Assembly (NCBI GenBank): GCA_013397115.1
Contig: VWZW01002448.1
Span: 497,185 to 561,184 of the forward strand
Source: Edolisoma coerulescens
Taxonomy: Eukaryota > Chordata > Aves > Passeriformes > Campephagidae
Length of the DNA: 64,000 bases
Direction: 5' to 3'
The stretch's first letter is position 1, and every line of letters begins with the position of its first letter. The position numbers and the translations under genes are program-made. Below, piece after piece: positions 34,591 to 44,691 of this stretch. The notes under the pieces are model-generated. The model saw only the letters and a list, made by a program, of their open reading frames with translations. It was not told the origin of the DNA and did no database searches.

Positions 34591-37500
34591 TCACCTGGCC
34601 CCTTCCAGCACAGCCTGCAGCGATTTCTTCAGCGCCGCGTCGCTCCGATCCAGGGCAGCAGCCAGACTGCTCCGGTGAGCTGGGGTGACCTGGGATGGAG
34701 GCAGCACAAGCTCAGGGTGCTGCCCTGCCAGGAGCCCACCTGAGACCTCTGGGCTGGGTCCCAGGAGCTGCAGGACCCGAGCCTGGCCTCGCTCACCTGG
34801 CTCTGACACGCCGTGAGCACGGCCATCACCAGCTTGGCGTAGTTGAGTGACGTGGCGAAGGCTGGAGCCTGCTGGCACAGAGTCAGGACCAGGATATCCA
34901 AGAGCTCAGGGGGCAGCACCTCCTGGAAAAGACCCAGGAGCAGGTAGGAGAGTGGGTCCGTGTTCCAGCACTGCTGGAGTCATCAAGGAAACCCGTGGGA
35001 CAAGGCAGGGCCCTCACCTGCCGCCCCAGCACGGCCTGCAGTACTGGCAGGAGCTTCTCTGACAAAGGCACCTCCAAGACTTGGCTGGAAGGACAGTGAA
35101 GAGGAAAGGTGCTGCCCCATGGCCCTGCTGGTGGCTCCCAAATGGCTGGAGCCAGCTGGAGCCATCCAGGCAGGCGTGAGGCTGAAGCAGAGCTGTCGAC
35201 CCTGTAGCCCCTTACCTCAGCAGCAGCTGCACAGAGTGTGGCTCCAGGCACTCCTCCACCAGCTCACACATCAGCTTGGTCTGCTCAGCACCTGCACGGG
35301 CAAAGCAGCAGGGGAGAGCCTCCAGAGGCTGCCAAATCCACGGGGATGTGCCTGGCCCTTCCTGGCACCTCTTCACACAGGTGTGTGTCCCACTCAGGAC
35401 AGGCAGAAACCATGCAGTGCCTCCTTCTGCTGCTCAGGATAATCCTGCTTCCTTTGCCCAGCTGCAGCAAGGGTTTGAACAGCACCAGTCTCTGGGAAAG
35501 GGGGATGCTACTGTGGCAGGGGTTTACCCTCTCCTCATGCCAGCAGAGCCACCCTGGGGCAGTTCTTGCCCAAGCATTAGGAGCTGTCAGGAGCCCTCCA
35601 ACCATGGAGGTATGGCAGCTGACCTTTGGGAAAAATTAAGCCAGAAGCCAGCCTAGCCAACCCTCCCCCTCCATCTCAGGCATCTGCAAACCCATCTCCC
35701 ATCCCAACCCCCAGGTGTTCACCTGCCCAGAAAAAAACCAGCCCCATGCCACCATGGTGCCTAACACACATTCCATGTGACAAATGCCTCCCAGGAGACC
35801 ACTCTGCAGCTGGGGCCCCTCTGCAGCTCCCAGAGGCAGCCACGCCTCCCACGAAGCCACCACACCTTCCCCAGGCTCCTGCAGCACTGCAGCCACCAGC
35901 ACACGGCAGAAGGGATGGGAATACTTGGAGCAGAACGAAGTGAGGGCAGCCATGAGGTGTCGGGAAGGCGGCTGGGTGAGGGACAGGACCTAGGGACGGA
36001 AAAGGCAGGAGGTGGGGACAGTGGAGAGGGGAACGGGGAGCAGAAAACCTCCGCTGCCCTGGCACGTACTCGCCTGAGGAAGAGCTGCTCTGCCAGGACG
36101 GCCGCGCTGGCGTAGCTGAGGTCGGGGCTCAGAGCCAGCAGCCAGCTGCAGAAACGCACCAGGATGGGCTCCGGGCACGTGGAGAGCTGGAGGAAGGAGC
36201 ACAGCCCCTGGAGCTGGGGATGGCAGAGGAGAAGGGATGTGAGGGACAGCAGCAAGGAGCACAGCCCCTGGAGCTGGGGATGGCCGAGGGGAAGGGACGT
36301 CAGGGACAGCAGCAAGGAGCACAGCCCCTGGAGCTGGGGATGGCCGAGGGGAAGGGACGTCAGGGACAGCAGCAAGGAGCACAGCCCCTGGAGCTGGGGA
36401 TGGCCGAGGGGAAGGGACGTCAGGGACAGCAGCAGGCCCCCCGCAGTGGCTGCAGCAGGGCTGCTGGGGCTCACCTGGCTGGGGGAGCAGTTGTTCAGGA
36501 TGCTCAGCTCGGGTGGGGTGCGCAGCTCGGAGTGCTGGAGGGAAACACAGTCCTGAGTAATGCACCAAATACACCAACCCACAAAATACGGCTCCAGGGC
36601 TTTTCTCTTCCCCCCATGTCTGTCAGCACTGAGCCCGCAGGTGGCCCCTCACACCTGCAAGGTGCAGGCAGGTGTCGGTATCCCAGCCCAGAGGAAGTGA
36701 CAACAGAGCTCTTTACCCCTGTCCAGCTGGCCCTGTGAAATCCACCTCCTTCTCCACCCCTTCCGAGGCCCTGGCATGAGCCTGTTTAGAGCATCAGCTC
36801 CAGGAGAGAGACAGAAGCAAGCACTTACACTGGACTCCTGCAGCAGCAGCATTTTCAGCCTCTGTCCATGCGTCTGAGGGAAATGAGATGAAGGAATGGG
36901 AATCAGGCAGTAAAGGCTCCCTGGCTAGAAGGGGACAGCAAACCCTACCCAGTACCTGGACAAAGGACTGGACCTCTGCTGCCAGCTCTGTCTGGGAAAT
37001 CTTCCTGAGCTCCCCAACTGCATCCTGCTGGGAGCTGTCCGGAGCAGCCTGATCTGTGCTCTGAGCAGATGTGTCCCCTGAAGGCTCCTCGGGCACCTCC
37101 TCTTCCACCCCTGCCACATCCCCACGTTCCTGGGGCTCCAGGGGCTCAAATGCCACCTCCTCCAGCAACAACCTCTTCTCCTCTCTCTCACTGTCCAACT
37201 CCAGGCTCTCCTCTGACACTTTCTTGCGCTTCCCACCTTGAGGCACAGAGTCAGGGGTACCAGGCTGCTTGCTGAAGCACCAGTTCAATTTTCTTTGCCC
37301 TTCTGGTTTCTTCTGGGCAATTTTCTGGCACAGGCCCCTCAGCTGCTGCTGGCACGCAGAAGAGAGGGGAGTGGGAGGTGGGAAGCCCTCCTCTGCCCTT
37401 GGTCCCTGCCGGAGCAGATCCCCCAGAGCCTGCACCCAGGGATCCACGTGGGAATCTTGCTCCAAGGCCTGGAGCAGCCGGTCCAGGCAGTCCCCCGGCA

Positions 37501-38093
37501 CTGCATCCCGCACCACGAGGAGCAGGGAGAAGAGGTTTCTCTGGCACAAAACAGGCAGCAGCAGCAGCCGTGGCTTGCTGGGTAAGGGGAGAAAAGGAGA
37601 GGTGACTCGTCAGAGCAAATCCCCGTGTCCTGACTCCAACCTGCCCCGTGGATCAGAGTCTCACAGCACTCGTAGGGAGCAAGAGGAGGCACCTAACGCC
37701 TTCACCAGCTTTTGCAGAGGCAAGCTGGGACACCAGTGGGTCGCTGCTACGATCCCAACTTCATGTATGGACTACTGCACCGGGGGAAGCGGATGCGCTC
37801 TCCCAAACTGTGCACCTGACACCCAAAACTCCCTCAAAACACCGAGTTTCAGAAACGCGTCCCACTCACACAGCCAGGGTGTCCTGCGGCCCCTCCAGCG
37901 CGGGCTCCTCGGCGCACACGGCTGCGGTGAGAGCCTGCCAGGGGAACGCCTGCCCCGGTCCCTCGCGGGGCTGGCCCCGCTGCAGCACCCGCAGCGCGGC
38001 CATCGCCCCGGCGGGGCCGGAGGACAGAGCGTGGAGCAGGAGGCGGCACGGCCGGGGAGAGCTCTGCAGCCAGGGCGGGCACCGGGGCTCCAT
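34591..38093 (-). CDS. FANCE: FANCE, Fanconi anaemia group E protein
   Basis: A nuclear subunit of the Fanconi core complex that docks FANCD2 for monoubiquitination in crosslink repair. Ten coding exons (minus strand): 38093-37870, 37577-36956, 36873-36829, 36534-36475, 36213-36070, 35989-35866, 35291-35216, 35084-35018, 34922-34797, 34689-34591. They give 528 residues (human 536), all phases joining. Human-like landmarks include NNCSPSQ, FCSWLLALSPDLS, LTSFCSKYSHPFC and SLNYAKLVMAVLT, the helical-repeat C-terminal domain. A variable acidic region with a basic KRKK stretch fills the middle, as in other species. The start ATG fits the human N-terminus. Exon 5 is preceded by a tandem repeat that duplicates its splice acceptor. 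The stop TGA overlaps a possible donor (GCCAG/GTGAGG), so 3' UTR splicing is conceivable. Neighbours DEF6 and PPARD agree with human 6p21. Confidence 0.96.
36194..36433. repeat. Four 60-bp tandem repeats spanning a FANCE 3' splice site
   Basis: Four head-to-tail copies begin at 36194, 36254, 36314 and 36374. The last three are nearly identical; the first has several changes. On the FANCE strand each unit reads: exon-start CTCCAGGGGCTGTGCTCCTT, then a CCCTGAC branch-point-like block, a pyrimidine tract and CCATCCCCAG. The acceptor next to the conserved exon is at 36213. Copies at 36273, 36333 and 36393 repeat the same AG context. Confidence 0.95.
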
Positions 38094-38138
38094 CGCTGGG
38101 CGGGGGCTGCACAGCCGCCTGCGAGACATGGGGAGGCC

Positions 38139-38400
38139 GGACACGGTCACACACACGAGGGACAGCCGGACAAGGGACACACACACGGGGGAGAGCTGGA
38201 CACGGTCACACACACGAGGGACAGCCGGACAAGGGACACACACACGGGGGAGAGCTGGACAGGGGGCACACATCCTGGGGAGAACCGGGCACTGGTGACA
38301 CACAAGGGGGAGAGCCGCACACGGGTCACACCCGGGACACCCGGACGCGGTCACACCGGAGAGAACCGGGCACGGGTCACCCTGGGGAGGCACGGGACGA
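38139..38400. repeat. Minisatellite with 59-bp period, FANCE 5' region
   Basis: A 59-base unit starting GGACACGGTCACACACACGA occurs at 38139 and again at 38198, each made of two related half units. More degenerate copies (GGGGAGAACCGGGCAC, GGTCACAC) continue to about 38400. On the FANCE strand it is pyrimidine- and GT-rich and lies just upstream of the inferred acceptor. Confidence 0.8.
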
Positions 38401-38649
38401 TCACAACCTGCCTGGCCGTTCTCGGCGCCGACCCCAGCAACAGCTCTGGGGGCCGCCTTTACCCGCCCTCCCCGGAGCGTCCCTGCGGTGGCAGCCGGGC
38501 GGGAGCACCGGGAGCCCCTCCGTGCCCTCCAGCACCCGGGGGCTGGCAGCGCCCGCATCCCCAGCTCAGCCCCCGCTGCCCCAAGCCCTGCCCCAGGCAC
38601 TGCCGTGCCCCGGGCACCGCCGCCCGCCCCCGGGGCAGTCCCGGGCACA

Positions 38650-38798
38650 CTCACGGGTGTCACTGAACACTCACGGGTGTCACGGCACGCTCACGGGTGT
38701 CACCGAACGCTCACGGTGTCACGGCACGCTCACGGGTGTCACCGAACGCTCACGGTGTCACTGAACACTCACGGGTGTCGCCGCACGCTCACGGTGTC
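38650..38798. repeat. Minisatellite of 19-20 bp units, FANCE promoter side
   Basis: Eight tandem copies of a unit like CTCACGGGTGTCACCGAACG, alternating in a higher-order pattern (GGGTGTCAC against GGTGTCAC; GAACG against GCACG). On the FANCE strand every unit carries GTGAGC or GTGAGT, a splice-donor-like motif. Confidence 0.85.
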
Positions 38799-38898
38799 AC
38801 CGCGTCCCCGCCGGGCTCCGCCCGCTGCCCCCGGGCCCCAAGGCGCCGCTTCCGGCCCCGCCCCCGGGAAACGCAAATCGACCGCGCGCAAAAAGCGC

Positions 38899-39250
38899 NN
38901 NNNNNNNNNNNNNNNNNNNNNNNNNNNNNNNNNNNNNNNNNNNNNNNNNNNNNNNNNNNNNNNNNNNNNNNNNNNNNNNNNNNNNNNNNNNNNNNNNNNN
39001 NNNNNNNNNNNNNNNNNNNNNNNNNNNNNNNNNNNNNNNNNNNNNNNNNNNNNNNNNNNNNNNNNNNNNNNNNNNNNNNNNNNNNNNNNNNNNNNNNNNN
39101 NNNNNNNNNNNNNNNNNNNNNNNNNNNNNNNNNNNNNNNNNNNNNNNNNNNNNNNNNNNNNNNNNNNNNNNNNNNNNNNNNNNNNNNNNNNNNNNNNNNN
39201 NNNNNNNNNNNNNNNNNNNNNNNNNNNNNNNNNNNNNNNNNNNNNNNNNN
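38899..39250. other. Assembly gap (352 N)
   Basis: A run of N between the FANCE promoter region and the 3' UTR of the makorin-like gene. The makorin-like 3' end probably lies inside it. Confidence 1.
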
Positions 39251-39349
39251 CACCCCAAAACAACGGCAGGAGTCAAAAGCAGATGCTTCTGCCTCCCGGA
39301 GACGTGTCCGGCCACCAGCAGCACCCAGGCCCAGCGTGGCCCCCGCGGC

Positions 39350-41844
39350 TCAGTCGGAATCGCTGAAGTCAATGAGAAGCATCTCGTGGCCAGAACGGGA
39401 GTAGTGAAATTCTGTCTCCAGCATGGCCAGGGTAAGAGCCCACTCGAGCGTGCAGAACTCCTCATCCTCCTCGTCAGAGCTCTCCGAGGAAGAAGGGATG
39501 AAGACCTGCAGCAGAGGAGGGAGGATGAGCCACGGCCTCTTGGTGGCCAGCCCAGCCCCGGGATGTGCCGCCCCACTTACAGCGGGCATCCTCGGCCGCT
39601 GCCGCCTGTGCCGCAGCAGCTGGCGAGCAGGCAGCTCGTGCAGGTAGATGCACTCTGATCTGAAAGGGCAGTGGCCACGGATGAAGAATTTGCACCTGAT
39701 TTTCCTGCGGGATTCCAAGCATAGTTGTGAGTGTAGCTCCCAGAGCGGCGCAGAGCCCGCAGCCCTGCCACCTGGAGCAGCGCCACGCACTCACCCCGTC
39801 CGTGCCTTGAAGGTTCTGATGAGCTTCTCCTTCTCACCCACATCTGAGATCCAGTATTTGTGGGGGATGTAGTAACTGGAGGTGATCCGGCACTCTGGGC
39901 AGGCCCTGGGTGAGGATGATGGGTAGATGGATGTCCCAAGAAGGGAGCAGGGAGCTCAGCACCCACACTGGGTGGTCCTGCTGCCTCATCCAGCACCCCC
40001 ATACCCACCACCACTCCTGAGTACCCGTTCCCAAAGGAAAGTCACACCAATCCCAAAGCCACATCACCAGACCCAAGGAAGAATTTCAGGGCGCAGAAGG
40101 GGGAACGGTGCCCACCCTCCCACGTCCCCATCCCCACTCACTTTATGACCGTGCTCTGGAAGTCCCGGCTGCGCCGCCACTTGCGGATGCACCCCACGCA
40201 GTACGCGTGGCTGCAGTTCGGGAGGATCCCGAAGAGCCGCTCCTCTGGCAGCGGCTTCTCGTACACCCTGTCCATGCAGATGCCACACACCACGGCCTCG
40301 CTCCGTGCTCTCAGCGCCGCGGTGGTGACCAGAGCTGCCACAGCACCTGGCTCTGCAGGGACCTGCAAGCAGAGCAGCACAGCATGGCAACCCCCTGGCT
40401 CCGGCACTGCCCTGGCCTCGGGGAACACCACAGGGTCACAGGGAGTGCCTGGCCACAGGAGACCCCAAACCCACCTTTGCAGGGTCAGTCCATGTCACCT
40501 CTCTAGGGTCAGAGGAGTCTGGATCCAGTGCTGGCCCTTGTGGCTGGAAGCCTGCAGGAGGAGAGTTCTTAGAGGGGAAAAGCACATCCCAGCCCATCAT
40601 CAGTGGGCTGCTCGGAGTGTGCAGCTCCAGCAGTGACAGTTCCCCACTGGAGAGCTCTCCACAGCCCCTTGGGTCATGGGCAGAAACATGCACAGACTGC
40701 TCCACCATAATCACCCCAGTATCTTCACCCCACCGGTCCCCTGGGCAGCCTAGCACCTACCTGAGGCACCCCAGGCTTTTGTGGGGACAAATTCTCCACC
40801 CGTGGCCCCACGGGGGACGTTACCAAGTGCTGGGATGTTCTTGTCTTTCTCTTCCACTTCAGCCTCCACTTTTGGGAATTTGAAGGCCACACGTGTCATG
40901 CTGTGGGCAGGGAGGACCGAGGTGCACGGGGCTGCCCCCTGGTCCCGGTCCATGGCTGTGGGCTCAGTGTCAGGCTCCAGGCCCCAAAGGTGGTGGGACA
41001 CCAGACCATACTGTGTCCTTACTGGTGCCGGCTCCTGCTGGACATGCTGGTAGCTGGAGGAGCCCAGGGACAGAGACAGAGGGTGCCATCAGTCCGGCAT
41101 GACTCCTCTGGGCTCCCGGCCCCTCCTCACAGCCCCTTCCTTACCTGCACTGCTCTCCGTAACGGCAAAACCCACGCTGGAAGTACCTGCAGACCTGGGC
41201 TGATTTTCTGTCATGTGAGAAGCGGCAGCTCTGGCCCCAGCGACAGGATCCACGGGCAAAATTCCTGTTAGCCAGAGGAGCCGCGCGGCCGGGGTCACAC
41301 TCTGCTCCAGCCTTGCCCTAACGTGCCCCCCGGTACCAGCTTTGTCTGGGTGGGGACGTATTTTGGAAGCCCCCCTGGCTGGTGTCTGGGCTCAGGAGCC
41401 CTTGCTAAGGGCAGAGCCCGGGGGAGCCAGGGCTCTCCCAGCCCCATCCGGCCTAATCTCCTGGTTAACTGCAAAGCAAAGGAAGCCCAGGACAGGGACT
41501 CTCTGGGGGCTCTCCTCGGGACTGGGGGAGCAGAGGTACCGAGGGCAGGGGCACGGAGAAGGGCAGGAGCCCTTGGCTTGGGGCTGGCAGGAATGCGGGG
41601 GGCTGGCCGGAGTCCTGCCGCCGACCGCCAGCCCCGGAGGGGGGATGGGGAAATGGGTGGGAGGGTGGATCAAGGCCATCCCAATCCACTCTCTACCCCC
41701 ACACCGAGGGGCCCCATCTCCAGCCTATCTGCCCCCAAATCTGCTCCCAGCCGCCCCATCCCCCAGCCTTTACCTGCACAGGGGTCTCAGACAACTTGCC
41801 CCGGCCCTTAACTGCCCAGATACCATCAGCGAGCCCGGCTCCAT
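39350..41844 (-). CDS. Makorin-like RING/CCCH zinc-finger E3 ubiquitin ligase
   Basis: Eight exons (minus strand): 41844-41774, 41264-41145, 41053-40761, 40551-40475, 40362-40142, 39905-39795, 39704-39581, 39505-39350. They total 1173 bases, 390 residues, with phases joining. Two N-terminal CCCH fingers (C-x7-C-x5-C-x3-H from about residue 23, then CRYFQRGFCRYGEQC) are followed by a linker, a C3HC4 RING (about 213-264: CGIC, CSHAYCVGC, CPEC) and a last CCCH finger (CKFFIRGHCPFRSEC, about 302). The tail is acidic, ending DFSDSD. Order and spacing match makorins, which ubiquitinate targets through the RING and bind RNA through the fingers. The central CCCH finger and makorin Cys-His motif of MKRN1/2 are absent. 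The upstream ATG (MEPGSL) has a good Kozak context; ATG at 41826 is the alternative. It may be an MKRN4-type gene; I cannot confirm the paralogue. Confidence 0.85.
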
Positions 41845-42770
41845 CTCTTCCCCGGCAGCAAAGAGGGCTGGGCCAGTTCCCAGGGCTATTTATGGCCTCG
41901 GTGAGTCCCGGGTCCGGCTGGGATAATTCTCTCCTAGTAGCCGGGAGCACGTGCTTTGGGCGGAGGACAAGCCCGGGCGGGCCGATAGCAGCCGGGTGCG
42001 TGAGCGCTGTTTACACTGATCCAAGGACTTTGCTGCTCCCGCAGTGAGGAGCCTGGACGGGGACACCACTCCGGTGTGCATCACTAAACTCTGGATATTC
42101 TAAATTCTTTTATCATTACTATTTCCCCTTCCTTTTCAGCCCTGTTAAACTGCCTTTAACTCAGCGTGTGAATTTCACTTCTTTCTCAGCTCTCTCCCCC
42201 ATCCCACTGGGAAGGGAAGGAACGGCTGGGTGATGTGTCGCTGCCTGCTGGGGTAAAGCACACAGGGTCCCCAGCCAGGCCCCCTGGGCCCCCTGCCCAG
42301 CAGCACCACGGGAGAGGCAGGGAGCGCTGGAACAGCTTCCCCCAGGGCACTCAAGCCGGGCAGAGGGGAGCCTGGGGGTCTGCAGCTGCTCCCTGCAAAT
42401 TCTCAGGTGTTACACCACAGCCCAGGGCAGCGCCAGGTGCCAGCATGTGACCGCCCTGGAGCTCATTCTTCCCCATCTCGGGGTGTTTTCAGCTCATTTC
42501 CAGCTCCGCCCGCAGCATTTGGGGCAGGACGCACCCAGCTCCGAGGCTGGGATCCTGCTCAGGACTGGCTCTTTCTACTGCTTTAGGTTTGCAGGCAGGA
42601 AAACCACAGCAGGTACGAGATCTAGGAATTACAGAGCCCCAGGAATCATGGTAAATCCCTGGAAATCACAGCAAATGTCATAGCCTCTGCTGGAAATCCT
42701 CCCACGGACAGTCCCCCAGGTGCTGAGAGAAATCCCACAAATACAGGCTGGACGCTAAAAGGTTCTTAAA
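41845..42770. other. Makorin-like promoter side and short intergenic region
   Basis: The part next to the start codon (41845-42060) is fairly CpG-rich and is the likely promoter of the makorin-like gene. The remainder, up to the PPARD 3' end, shows no recognisable gene or element. Confidence 0.45.
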
Positions 42771-42783
42771 TATTTAGTTCAGA

Positions 42784-42789
42784 TTTATT
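42784..42789 (-). terminator. PPARD poly(A) signal AATAAA (minus strand)
   Basis: Plus-strand TTTATT in an AT-rich block, about 1.9 kb beyond the PPARD stop. The resulting 3' UTR length is like that of human PPARD. Confidence 0.55.
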
Positions 42790-44691
42790 TAAAGTCAAGT
42801 CAGTTTGTGGACACTATTTATATTATTAAAAACACTTGGAGGTTTGTACTTCTAGCAAAAATATACATTTCAGTTTGAGGGGTGTTACGCTGTCGAGGAA
42901 GGAAGAGCAAAAAGTTTCCCAGGTGATGGGCACGAGTCCTGCATTGCGGCCGCGGTGGGGACACCACCGGGGCTTTGGGAAGGACAAATCCCCCGGGCTC
43001 CGACCAGCACACGCACGTCTCCAGTGCCTTCCCCCAGAGGGCTTCAAAGTGCTTCAGAAACGGTAATTCCCAACACCCCTGCGAGGTAGGGAGGGGAGGG
43101 CTGGGCGGGGAAACTGAGGCACGGCAAAAGGAGTGGAGTGTGGCAGCAGGGGGAGGTTTGGGACCGGCCAGCCCTGTGACGGGGAGGGAAAGCCCAGTGC
43201 TCTTCCCCTTTGGGTTTTAAAGGAATTATTGCACCAGGGAAATCTGCTACCCTGAAGAGGAGGAAAGTAAAATAAAACCGAATAATTTGCTCCCACAACC
43301 CTTCCTTGGGAATACCAGCATTTTAATAAGGCTGCTCAGGACACACGGGACTAGGAGCTGCAGGCAGGGAAGTGTCGCTTCTTAGGTCAGTCACCACTAT
43401 CCTGAAAGGGAAACTGAGCCCTTCCCAGGTCCATCCTCCCCTCACCCTGAGCCCAACTGACACAGCCCCCCACACCAGGGGCCTGGCCTGGCCGGGTGGC
43501 ACCGTGGTGTTTCACTACAGCTGTGAGAAGCTGTGAGGTAAAGTCCCAGAATGGTGCTGGGTTCAGGCAGACCCCGAAGCCTGGAGCTGTTCCCACTCTT
43601 GGGAACAGTGGCAGAGGAGGACTGGCAGCTTTCCTGACACAGCCACGCTCCCTGGGAAGCTGCTGCCCACTGTGAGCATCCCAACCACCCCCTCCCTGTT
43701 TATAAATCCTTGGCATTTACAGCTGCAAAGCTCTCTGCAACCGATGCACTAACAGATCCTCGTGCTCCTGCTCCGAGCAGACAGCAGGTGACAATCCAGG
43801 TCCCTTTCGCAGAGGGGAAACTGAGGCAGGACACCGAACCCTGACCAGCTCAAGGCCCCTGACCCTCCACGCACCTTTTTTGTAACTCATGTCTGTGCAG
43901 AACAGCCTGTGGAAGCCACGGATTCTGTGGCTCTCCTCTGAAGGTGAATTTTAAGGAGTCAAATCCTTTCCCTCCCAATTCCCCATCCCACCCTCTCTCA
44001 TACTGAGGTGCCAAGGGACACGTTCCCTATGGAATGAGGGTGCCAGGAGCAAAGGCTCGCACACAGCACCCGGGAAGGCAGAGCTCACACGGTCCTGCTG
44101 GGAGACAGGAACACGCTGCTGAGCACAGGGGGGGCTGCAGCTGAGGGTCTCCGCTGGGACAGCCCTACCCGTGTTCAAATACTCCGGGGCTTTTCTTTGG
44201 GAAAGAGAGAAACATCCTTTCATCACACTGTCCCAGACTTCACGGCTCAGGACCACGTCTTCGGAGTGCAAACGAACAAGAGAATACAGACACACTGTAA
44301 GTGCTGCTGCCGGCCCCGCTGGCCCCTGCACCCCCTCGGCCCTCCTAAGGAGCAGAGCTCCCCACCCTAGGGACCCGGGGTGCCACAGGAACCTCGCTGC
44401 CTGAGCCATGTAAACTGGGCGGCCGCTCTGCCCGGGGAGCAGCCGGAGCTGGGCTGTAGGAATGGGAACAGCAGCTTTGCAGATTTGTTAGTGTGTGTTA
44501 AGGGAAACCCTGGCCGAGCAGGAGGCAGCTGCAAATCCTGACGGCATCTCGCCCTACGTACCGTATGTCAGGGCCATGTAGAAAAGAGTTTCCAGTAGGA
44601 GAAATGGAAGACACTGGGAAGGGTTTTCTTTGTCTCTGTACAAAGAGTCTTGATGGGAATCCATGGCTTCATTCTCATAAATAACAGGTCC
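42790..44691 (-). other. PPARD 3' UTR
   Basis: Non-coding sequence between the PPARD stop and the inferred poly(A) signal. Short open frames on both strands show no recognisable domains. Confidence 0.55.

Larger units (their letters stand above)
38094..38898 (-). promoter_or_regulatory. FANCE 5' UTR intron and promoter region
   Basis: An acceptor-like site (CATGTCTCGCAG, exon side at 38118) lies 25 bases before the FANCE start codon, suggesting a 5' UTR intron. Near 38846-38898, beside the gap, are an ETS-like GCTTCCGG, a GC box GGCCCCGCCCCC, an octamer-like ACGCAAAT and an E2F-like GCGCGCAAAAAGCGC. These fit a housekeeping promoter. The start site is inferred; part of it may be lost in the gap. 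Confidence 0.5.

Noticed and set aside
37269..38666. 465-codon plus-strand open frame over the FANCE 5' half
   Set aside because: It lies antisense to FANCE exons and runs through the minisatellite. The repeated THEGQP-type peptides come from the tandem repeat, and no domain is seen.
38488..39404. Open frames crossing the N run
   Set aside because: Their length comes from unread N bases; nothing can be inferred.
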